Assembly (NCBI GenBank): GCA_007280145.1
Contig: QYPU01000120.1
Span: 1 to 8,515, forward strand
Origin: Dehalococcoidia bacterium
Lineage (GTDB): Bacteria > Chloroflexota > Dehalococcoidia > GIF9 > UBA5629
Length of the DNA stretch: 8,515 bases
Reading direction: 5' to 3'
Shown here: one piece after another, positions 1 to 4,980 of the stretch
How positions within the stretch are numbered: the stretch's first letter is position 1
How the letters are laid out: the number at the start of each line of letters is the position of its first letter
Program-made: the position numbers and the translations under genes
Notes under the pieces: model-generated
What the model saw: only the letters and a program-made list of their open reading frames with translations
Database searches by the model: none
Told to the model about the DNA's origin: nothing

Positions 1-66
1 CCCCTGTTCATCTTTGACCACAATGTAGGAATACTTCTTGTGGTAATCCACTCCAATGTAATACAC
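1..66 (-). CDS. IS110-family transposase, N-terminal fragment (cut by window edge)
   Basis: The minus strand reads VYYIGVDYHKKYSYIVV followed by KDEQG from a GTG start. This is the usual beginning of the IS110-family DEDD transposase/recombinase, where the D of the G-V/I-D motif is the first catalytic acidic residue of the RuvC-like domain. A very strong ribosome site (AAGGAGGG) lies four bases before the GTG, which supports the start. Only 22 residues are visible and the rest lies outside the window. IS110 elements lack classical inverted repeats and use a bridge RNA from their non-coding end to choose targets; in the IS110 group this is encoded upstream of the transposase, which here means the stretch from about 67 towards 500. 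The family call rests on a short but characteristic match. Confidence 0.75.
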   Translation of the reverse strand, partial: MYYIGVDYHKKYSYIVVKDEQG

Positions 67-192
67 AGTGCCCTCCTTTAAAATTATTTGCTCTTATTAT
101 CTCTCATCTAAGGTGCACTATGCTTTCATGTTACCTCGCAAAGACGAGAGGAGAGGCGATGTGTCACTAATCATATGAACGAGTACATATTG

Positions 193-222
193 TTGACATT
201 CCGGCGCGGAATAATCTATAAC
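193..222 (+). promoter_or_regulatory. Sigma70-like promoter candidate in the IS-proximal intergenic region
   Basis: TTGACA (193-198) and TATAAC (217-222) are separated by 18 bp on the plus strand. A transcript starting near 229 would end at the hairpin with a T-run at 337-372, giving an untranslated RNA of about 140 nt. No known RNA family was recognised. Confidence 0.4.
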
Positions 223-249
223 TATGAAGAATGGGAGGCCAGCGACTCA

Positions 250-271
250 GGGCATATGCCCCATATATGGG
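250..271. repeat. Two overlapping 12-bp palindromes
   Basis: GGGCATATGCCC (250-261) and CCCATATATGGG (260-271) are both perfect palindromes sharing two bases. They could form two alternative hairpins in RNA or mark a protein-binding site. They lie in the intergenic stretch behind the IS110-type transposase. Confidence 0.6.
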
Positions 272-336
272 ACCAAGATGTTCAGGATAGGGAAGAGTTA
301 GGGCAGGTATTACAGATATCGGGAGTGGTATTTAAG

Positions 337-372
337 AGGCTGGGTATCTTTATTAGATTTACCCAGCCTTTT
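337..372 (+). terminator. Strong hairpin, intrinsic terminator on the plus strand, perhaps bidirectional
   Basis: AGGCTGGGTA (337-346) pairs perfectly with TACCCAGCCT (360-369). TCT and AGA can extend the stem inward past a bulged T, leaving a TTATT loop. A T-run (369-372) follows on the plus strand. Reading on the minus strand the stem is followed by CTTAAAT, a weaker U-tract, so it could also stop transcripts leaving the selenium operon about 150 nt upstream. Another possibility is the 5' stem-loop of a minus-strand bridge RNA of the IS110 element. Confidence 0.6.
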
Positions 373-517
373 CATTACTGATTGAACAGAATGGACTTTC
401 GTTCAAAGGAGTGACAATCCAAGTAGCTGTTACCTAAGTTGCACGTTCTGAATATTCGTTAAGTCCCTTTACTTTGCCCAATAGGCAGTTGAGACGGTTG
501 AGTTCTTCATGGAGAGA

Positions 518-988
518 CTATCTTCGCAGTGTAGCAATCAGCCTATCGGGCTTGAGCAGTAAGTCGAGGGCATCGTTTATATCAGAAACCACCAGGTCAG
601 AACTCATTATTGCCTCAACCGATGCCCCCTCCCGACCCAGTGCACATACGCCAAGAGCAGATTCCTTTAACATAGAGGCATCGTTGGAGCCATTCCCTAT
701 GCAGATGGTGTTTTCCTTTCCCAGTTGCTGCACTAGTGCAAGCTTTTGGGCATCCTCTTTGCCTCCCTCTATTTTGTATATCTTAACATCAAGGTTCTCT
801 TCCAGTTGCCAGGCACTCCCGTGAGTATCCGCAGTAACAATGGAGATACTGACCAAGCTACCGAGCTGGTGAAACCTGTCCTCTACCCCTTTGGTAATCT
901 CGCCATCCAGGGCAATAGTGCCGTTGAGATCCAGCACTAGATGCTTGAATTTATAGCTTCCTCTGCCAGGGATGGTTATCTCTATCAA
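518..988 (-). CDS. HAD-superfamily protein, soluble P-type-ATPase-like (COG4087-like)
   Basis: A 156-residue cytoplasmic HAD-fold protein without a visible cap or membrane segment. Motif I is DLNGT (nucleophile D20), motif II is T52 in IVTAD, a lysine (K82) is in place for motif III, and GNGSNDASML (98-107, D103) is motif IV. This order matches small stand-alone HAD proteins resembling the phosphorylation domain of P-type ATPases. Motif I has Asn at residue 22 where phosphatases carry the general acid/base Asp and P-type ATPases carry Thr (DKTGT), so phosphatase activity may be reduced or altered. The start is a TTG preceded by AGGA overlapping the selD stop codon, which suggests translational coupling; the gap is 8 nt. 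It is the last gene of the operon and ends in TAG. The substrate is unknown; a role in handling phosphorylated or selenophosphate-related intermediates would be only a guess from position. Confidence 0.85.
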   Translation of the reverse strand: MIEITIPGRGSYKFKHLVLDLNGTIALDGEITKGVEDRFHQLGSLVSISIVTADTHGSAWQLEENLDVKIYKIEGGKEDAQKLALVQQLGKENTICIGNGSNDASMLKESALGVCALGREGASVEAIMSSDLVVSDINDALDLLLKPDRLIATLRR

Positions 989-996
989 TTCTTGTC

Positions 997-2046
997 CTAC
1001 TTTATGATAATCTTACCTTTTGGCTGAGCTACAATCTCACCAATGATAGCTGCCTCCCCTATGCCCTCGTCATGCAGCTTTTTGAGCAGTTCCTCGGCTC
1101 CCGGTGAGGGCACGGAGATGAGTAACCCTCCAGAGGTTTGGGCATCGAACAGGATGAGTAACATATCACTAGATATATCGGTAGCCACCTCTACCATGTG
1201 GAGGCGGAACTCCTTATTGCCATATGTCCCTGCCGGGATTAACCCCATTGTAGCAAACTCTTTTGCCTCAGGGAAAACTGGAACCGCAGAAGAGTAGACC
1301 GCCATGCCAACATTGGTTCCCTCAATCATCTCGCAGGCATGACCGAGAAGACCGAAACCGGTAACATCAGTGCAAGCATGGACGTCTACTTCCATCATCA
1401 GCTCTGATGCCGTCCTGTTCAGAGTTACCATACAACTTATTGACTTGGCGACTGCTTTCTCGTCTGCCATCCCACCCTTTAGGGCGGTATTTATTATGCC
1501 TGTGCCTAGCGGTTTAGTCAGGATGAGCTTGTCGCCAACTCTGGCTCCGGTGTTAAAGACTACCTTTGCCGGGTGGATAACACCAGTGACGCCGAGCCCG
1601 TACTTCAGTTCCTGGTCTTCAACACTGTGCCCGCCAACTAAGATTACGCCAGCTTCCCGCATCTTGTCCAGCCCCCCAGCCAGGATTTCCCTTAATACCG
1701 ATATATCCATCGTCTTTACCGGGAAGCAGACGATGTTCATTGCAGTCAGTGGTCTTCCACCCATAGCGTAGACATCGCTCAGGGCATTGGCAACGGCAAC
1801 CTGACCGAAGGTATAGGGGTCATCAACGATAGGCGTGAAGAAATCAATGGTTTGTACGATAGCCAGATCGTCATTCAGTTTATATACGCCGGCATCCTCA
1901 GCCCTCTCCATACCCGCAATCAGGTTTGGGTAGGAGATGAGAGGCAAACCACATAATGCTCTAGCCAGGTCTCCCGGACCTATCTTGCAAGCTCAGCCGG
2001 CGCCGTGAACGGTCTCAGTAAGGCGCAACTTCTCTGCGTCATCCAT
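997..2046 (-). CDS. selD: Selenide, water dikinase (selenophosphate synthetase), selenocysteine-containing
   Basis: SelD makes selenophosphate from selenide and ATP, the selenium donor for Sec-tRNA and for 2-selenouridine in tRNA. From ATG 2046 the frame reads through TGA at 1995-1993, giving 349 residues, the normal family length. The N-terminus runs LTETVHGAG-U18-ACKIGPGDLA, placing the TGA exactly at the catalytic Cys/Sec (Cys17 of E. coli SelD), followed by the conserved Cys20 and Lys21. Later family signatures are present: DFFTPIVDDPYTFG, ANALSDVYAMGGRP, GGHSVEDQE, DVTGFGLLGH and DAQTSGGLL. The start is fixed by GGAGGTG seven bases upstream, 15 nt after the tusA-like stop. A SECIS-like hairpin follows the TGA. 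If TGA were read only as stop, the sole remaining start is TTG 1947, with no active site and no ribosome site. The gene ends in TAG. Confidence 0.95.
1967..1981 (-). promoter_or_regulatory. Candidate bacterial SECIS hairpin for the selD TGA
   Basis: On the minus strand AGGTC, loop CGGGA, GACCT forms a perfect 5-bp stem. The loop begins 16 nt after the TGA (1995-1993). Further pairing outward (T-G, mismatch, G-C, A-T) can lengthen it. Known bacterial SECIS elements sit immediately downstream of the UGA inside the coding sequence, with an apical loop at about this distance and a G among its first two bases; here the second loop base is G. Folding was done by eye. Confidence 0.6.
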
Positions 2047-2061
2047 TCTATTCACCTCCAT

Positions 2062-2280
2062 CTATTCCCCAGGTGGGCCGAGTAATAGGTGATACCCGCC
2101 TGGGGTCTCCTCTACCTTAACCGAATATCCCCTGCTCTGAGCAAGCCGGGATACATTCTCTTTGGAAACCGCGCTCTCAACAAGCACTGTTATTATTTCA
2201 TTTGGATTTTCATCAATAGCCTTCTTGGTTCTGACAACCGGTATGGGGCAAGAAAAGCCCCGGACATCAACCTCAACCAT
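2062..2280 (-). CDS. TusA/SirA-like sulfur (selenium) carrier protein, YedF N-domain type
   Basis: A 72-residue small cytoplasmic protein with the TusA signature GFSCPIP (Cys11, CPxP motif), followed by a two-layer alpha/beta pattern (VVRTKKAID..., ITVLVES..., VSRLAQSRGYSVKVEE, GGYHLLL). In TusA the CPxP cysteine carries a persulfide. In selenium loci the equivalent domain of YedF is proposed to carry selenium or sulfur for SelD. Here the domain stands alone, without the C-terminal domain of canonical YedF. The start ATG at 2280 is set by AAGGAGG eight bases upstream; a longer open frame from 2430 merely overlaps the upstream gene. It overlaps the kinase-like gene by 8 nt and ends in TAG, 15 nt before selD, so it is likely co-translated with both. 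Delivery of selenide or perselenide to SelD is inferred from position. Confidence 0.85.
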   Translation of the reverse strand: MVEVDVRGFSCPIPVVRTKKAIDENPNEIITVLVESAVSKENVSRLAQSRGYSVKVEETPGGYHLLLGPPGE

Positions 2281-3175
2281 TGTAGTTTCCTCCTTCCACA
2301 ATGCAGACTCCACTCCAGCTACAGAGATATTCCTTGAATACGGCAGGAAACTGGTCAATGATTTGCCTGACCCTGGTAGCTGGGGTTGCTTGAGCAAACT
2401 TTCCTGCCATGCGGTTGGCTCTGGCGGCAATTATAGCTGCCTCATGTAGCTCCATCTCAGCATAGGCAAAGGCGGAGACCAAGCCAGTTATGGTATCACC
2501 CGTCCCCCCGATGGCCTCAAGCTCAGGCACATCGGGCTCGGCGATGGTCTCCAGAATACGCCCGCCATCGACTATATAATCGACCGTCCCCTTGACCAGG
2601 AGCAGCCTGGCTGCGCTCTTATTCCGGTAGGCGGCGGCAACCAATTCTGGGGTCTGGGTTATATCGGTATCGAAAAGGTGTCTGCTGATATAGGCAGGGT
2701 GTGTAGCATTAAGGTCAGCCAGGAATGCAACCTCGGTGGCATCCGGGGTGAAGATGTCAAACTTTGATGCCAGCCCTGCTGCCTTGGCGGCATACATCGA
2801 GGCAGCATCGGCGACCATCACCGGCCTTCTGGCACACCTGTCAACGGAGTCGCAAACCCTCCTCATCAGCGCCATATCGGGGAGTATATAGTGAAGCGCC
2901 AGCACATCGGGGGAAAGCTCAGGCACTCTTTGGATAAGATACTCATAAATTGAGCGACTTCCTTTACCTTCACCAATGTCCCCAGCAACTACAACCTGTG
3001 GTTGCCCTAGCTTCAGGTAATCGGTAACCGCCAGGGCGGAGCTGACCATAGCCCCGGTGCCCTGGGTGCAAGGGATGCAGTGGCCGTCAACGACCAGAAA
3101 TCCTCCATCAGCACTAACCTCCCCTGTGGTCAGAGGCAGGTCTTTCATAGGGACCGTTCCGGCAATGAGCATCAT
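2273..3175 (-). CDS. Ribokinase-fold protein, NAD(P)H-hydrate dehydratase/sugar-kinase-like
   Basis: A 300-residue soluble protein of the ribokinase-like/CARKD superfamily. The C-terminal half shows the features: TPDATEVAFLADL (143-155, like the TPxxxE segment of NAD(P)HX dehydratases), LLLVKGTVDYIVDGG (191-205) and the nucleotide-site anion hole AIGGTGDTITG (221-231, catalytic-type Asp227). The N-terminal third is unusual for the family: it has VDGHCIPCTQGTGAM (29-43) with a CxxC pair (Cys33, Cys36), and further cysteines at 285 and 291 near the C-terminus. NAD(P)HX dehydratases repair hydrated NAD(P)H, while relatives phosphorylate sugars or vitamins; the substrate here is unknown. The start ATG (doubled ATGATG) has GGAGGT eight bases upstream. 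It follows the DUF3343 gene by 2 nt and overlaps the tusA-like gene by 8 nt. No selenium function is established for this family as far as I know. Confidence 0.75.
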   Translation of the reverse strand: MMLIAGTVPMKDLPLTTGEVSADGGFLVVDGHCIPCTQGTGAMVSSALAVTDYLKLGQPQVVVAGDIGEGKGSRSIYEYLIQRVPELSPDVLALHYILPDMALMRRVCDSVDRCARRPVMVADAASMYAAKAAGLASKFDIFTPDATEVAFLADLNATHPAYISRHLFDTDITQTPELVAAAYRNKSAARLLLVKGTVDYIVDGGRILETIAEPDVPELEAIGGTGDTITGLVSAFAYAEMELHEAAIIAARANRMAGKFAQATPATRVRQIIDQFPAVFKEYLCSWSGVCIVEGGNYNG

Positions 3176-3177
3176 AA

Positions 3178-3714
3178 CTATCTACCTCCTTGCCAAAGGG
3201 CGAGGCATTCTTCAAGAGCTTGGTCCAACATCAAAGCACACAAGGTAAAACCGATATCCCTGGGTCGTGGTGCTTCAGTGAGCAGTTTACCAATTAGCTC
3301 GGCATGGAGGTGAGGAATATCGGGGCAGCCGCCGCCAGAGGTGTTAACGATGACGCCACTCTCTCTATTAAAGGTAATTTTCATATTGCCTGCCCTGACC
3401 ATCACCCAATCGCCGAAATCAGTCACCTTAACAATTTCCAGGAGTTCTGAGGTGCCTACTTTAAGTGGCGCCACACCAACGTAGGCAGCATCTTTCTGCT
3501 TAAGAAGGCGCTCAATACCCGGCTGCTCCACCAGGTTTATTTCCACCGCCAAATCACAGCCCTTGCGCAACTCCGGCGGAGGAGCCACCAGCTTAACCAG
3601 ATACCCGGCACCCTTGAGTACTTTCTCTGCTTTGATTGCATCCTGCACATCAAGAAAGAGCACCAACCCTCCACCCTCAAAGGATGTCTTTTGCTTCCGT
3701 TTAAGAACTGCCAT
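3178..3714 (-). CDS. DUF3343-domain protein with C-terminal extension, putative Se/S carrier
   Basis: A 178-residue soluble protein. Residues about 15-75 match the DUF3343 pattern: a short strand (GLVLFLD), a helix DAIKAEKVLKGAGY, VKLVAPPPELRKGCDLAVEIN with the conserved Cys53, then ERLLKQ. DUF3343 proteins were proposed from comparative genomics to traffic selenium in Se-using bacteria. The roughly 95 residues after it are a second region not normally part of small DUF3343 proteins. It contains KVTDFGDWVMVRAGNMKITF, VNTSGGGCPDIPHL (Cys130 in a GGGCPDIP motif) and Cys159, and may hold another reactive cysteine. The start ATG at 3714 is supported by GGAG six bases upstream, 12 nt after the yedE stop. 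It ends in TAG, 2 nt before the kinase-like gene. The carrier role is inferred from family and context. Confidence 0.8.
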   Translation of the reverse strand: MAVLKRKQKTSFEGGGLVLFLDVQDAIKAEKVLKGAGYLVKLVAPPPELRKGCDLAVEINLVEQPGIERLLKQKDAAYVGVAPLKVGTSELLEIVKVTDFGDWVMVRAGNMKITFNRESGVIVNTSGGGCPDIPHLHAELIGKLLTEAPRPRDIGFTLCALMLDQALEECLALWQGGR

Positions 3715-3726
3715 ATATATCTCCGG

Positions 3727-4806
3727 TCATGACTTTACTTTCTCCTGCATCAGGAAGCCAACTGCCAGGCAAAAAGCTAGACCTATGATAACTGCTATTG
3801 GGCCAAAATCTCCGGTCCCTTTGGGGCTTGAGGCCAGGAGGAAGTTGTGAGCAAAGGCAGCCCCCGCCAGCAAGCCGAGAATAGTTACTGCGGCATCGGT
3901 GTCACCCTCTCCTGAGAGAATGGTCTGTCGCAAGGGACAACCTCCGAGCAAGGTAGCCGTCAGCCCAGCCAAAAGCATGCCCGTGAAATTCCAGAGATGG
4001 TTATCATGAGCCACCGGCTGATTAACAAAGCCCCAATGGTAGAAACCAGAGGCAAAGTTGCCCAGAGCAAAGTTGCAAATTATAGCCCCGATGAAGAAGG
4101 CAACGATGCCGCTAAAGAGATAGGTGTCTCTGACCATGATGAGGTCTCGCCAGCCGCCAACAAAGCACATCCTGGTTCTCTGCGCCAGAAAGCCAACAAG
4201 TAGTCCGACAGCGAGGGAAATCCAGATTGGAGCATGCATCAAACCCGGTCCTTTTTCACTGAAAAAGATGAACCCTGGTTGAAAGATGACCAGGACGAGC
4301 AGCCCTACCATTGCCAGTGGCATCAGCCATCCAGCCACCGTATGCATTCCAGTAGAACGACCAAGGTTGAAACCTCTCCTGAGGAAGAAAATGCCGATAG
4401 CTGCTCCAGCGACGACACCTGCCAGCGCCGTAATTCCATTAAGGTCGCCCCCGGCAAGGCGAAGCAACGCTCGGATAGGGCAGCCTAAAAACACCAGCGC
4501 CCCAATCATAAAAAAGGCTCCCAATACAAAACGGACCAAAGGAGAGGAGCCACCTCTGGTTCGGAACTCACCGAAAGCAAAAGCTGAAATAAAAGCCCCT
4601 AAAACAAACCCCATGATCTCGGGCCGCAGGTATTGCACTACCCCCGCCCGGTGCAAGCCAAGACCACCGGCGATGTCACGATAGAAGCAGGCAACGCAAA
4701 TGCCCATGTTTGCCGGGTTACCCCAGCTAGTCATTAGAGCCGCCAAGACCCCGAAAATTAGCCCGGCAAGGATAATCCACGTCTTTGGTGACCAAAATCT
4801 ACTCAA
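3727..4806 (-). CDS. yedE: YeeE/YedE-family membrane protein, selenium-metabolism YedE type
   Basis: A 359-residue integral membrane protein with about ten hydrophobic segments. The YeeE/YedE hallmark occurs twice: LGCPIRALLRLAGGD (107-121, Cys109) and LGGCPLRQTILSGEGDTDA (287-305, Cys290). Additional family elements are WGNPANMGICVACFYRDIAGG (28-48, Cys37/Cys40) and QRTRMCFVGGWRDL (209-222, Cys214). Related YeeE proteins import thiosulfate through conserved cysteines. The YedE subfamily found with selD is proposed to transport a selenium compound. The start is a TTG at 4806 with GGAGAGGT four bases or more upstream; no ATG fits. It is the first gene of the operon, transcribed away from the LysR gene, with its stop 12 nt before the next start. 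The actual substrate (selenite, selenide, thiosulfate) cannot be told from sequence. Confidence 0.88.
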   Translation of the reverse strand: MSRFWSPKTWIILAGLIFGVLAALMTSWGNPANMGICVACFYRDIAGGLGLHRAGVVQYLRPEIMGFVLGAFISAFAFGEFRTRGGSSPLVRFVLGAFFMIGALVFLGCPIRALLRLAGGDLNGITALAGVVAGAAIGIFFLRRGFNLGRSTGMHTVAGWLMPLAMVGLLVLVIFQPGFIFFSEKGPGLMHAPIWISLAVGLLVGFLAQRTRMCFVGGWRDLIMVRDTYLFSGIVAFFIGAIICNFALGNFASGFYHWGFVNQPVAHDNHLWNFTGMLLAGLTATLLGGCPLRQTILSGEGDTDAAVTILGLLAGAAFAHNFLLASSPKGTGDFGPIAVIIGLAFCLAVGFLMQEKVKS

Positions 4807-4810
4807 AATT

Positions 4811-4818
4811 ACCTCTCC
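4811..4818 (-). promoter_or_regulatory. Ribosome binding site deciding the TTG start of yedE
   Basis: Minus-strand GGAGAGGT lies just before TTGAGTAGATTTTGG, and no ATG or GTG is in frame near it. This makes TTG 4806 the start. Confidence 0.6.
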
Positions 4819-4827
4819 TTTCTAAAT

Positions 4828-4884
4828 TCATCAAGCCGCTTTTCAGTTTGTATCTTGCATCGTAAATATCTCCTCTCTTGATGA
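4828..4884 (-). other. Leader of the selenium operon: inverted repeat enclosing a 5-codon mini-ORF
   Basis: TCATCAAG (4828-4835) and CTTGATGA (4877-4884) are perfect 8-bp inverted repeats separated by 41 bases, inside the predicted 5' untranslated leader of yedE. The enclosed segment contains a minus-strand mini-ORF MQDTN (ATG 4860-4858, TGA 4845-4843) with GAGAGGAG nine bases upstream. The second arm of the stem lies just before the yedE ribosome site. The mini-ORF ends in UGA, and further UGAs are in frame before a UAG. Whether it is translated is unknown; a leader-based control of the operon is a hypothesis. Confidence 0.3.
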
Positions 4885-4906
4885 TTCGACCAAGATGTCA
4901 TAGAAT
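4878..4906 (+). promoter_or_regulatory. Promoter candidate for the LysR gene
   Basis: TTGATG (4878-4883) and TAGAAT (4901-4906) are 17 bp apart on the plus strand, giving a leader of about 70 nt. The -35 box lies inside the TCTTG-N10-CAAGA dyad, which would fit autoregulation. Confidence 0.5.
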
Positions 4907-4916
4907 ACTGATAAGG

Positions 4917-4945
4917 ATTATATCATAAGCAATTTCTTAACGCAA
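4917..4945 (-). promoter_or_regulatory. Promoter candidate for the selenium operon
   Basis: On the minus strand TTGCGT (4945-4940) and a perfect TATAAT (4922-4917) are 17 bp apart. The start would fall near 4910, about 100 nt before the yedE start codon. The -35 box overlaps the GCAAGATA arm (4942-4949) of an inverted repeat, a natural place for regulator control. Confidence 0.65.
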
Positions 4946-4980
4946 GATAAATATTGTTTATAGAGAAGCTGGAGTATGCC

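Larger units (their letters stand above)
67..517. other. Intergenic stretch, probable non-coding end of the IS110-like element
   Basis: No convincing gene was found in these 451 bases. The longest open frame (175-381, +) has no ribosome site and runs through a terminator-like hairpin, so I do not call it. The stretch lies directly upstream of the IS110-type transposase, where IS110-group elements carry the bridge RNA. It contains a 10-bp-stem hairpin (337-372), two overlapping 12-bp palindromes (250-271) and a TTGACA/TATAAC promoter-like pair on the plus strand (193-222). The exact IS boundary cannot be seen because IS110 elements usually leave no terminal repeats. Assignment to the IS is inference from position. 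Confidence 0.4.
4851..4949. promoter_or_regulatory. Candidate LysR operator region with CTTG/CAAG inverted repeats
   Basis: TATCTTGC (4851-4858) and GCAAGATA (4942-4949) form a perfect 8-bp inverted repeat. Between them TCTTG-N10-CAAGA (4876-4895) is a shorter dyad of the kind LysR regulators bind. All four half-sites share a CAAG(A)/(T)CTTG core, and they overlap the -35 boxes of both divergent promoters. Binding by the adjacent LysR protein is inferred from layout. Confidence 0.45.

Noticed and set aside
175..381. 68-residue open frame on the plus strand
   Set aside because: No ribosome site, no recognisable protein pattern, and it contains a promoter-like site and a terminator hairpin.
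437..520. Readthrough of the HAD gene TAG would add 27 codons of plausible sequence
   Set aside because: The protein already ends at the usual family end (RLIATLRR). A short open frame of this size is expected by chance.
2281..2430. N-terminal extension of the TusA-like protein from an ATG at 2430
   Set aside because: It is the kinase-like gene read in another frame; the ribosome site and family alignment place the start at 2280.
3715..3729. yedE TGA is in frame with the DUF3343 start; Sec readthrough could fuse the two proteins
   Set aside because: The DUF3343 gene has its own good ribosome site and ATG, the YedE end is at normal length, and fusion through a UGA of a membrane protein tail has no family support.
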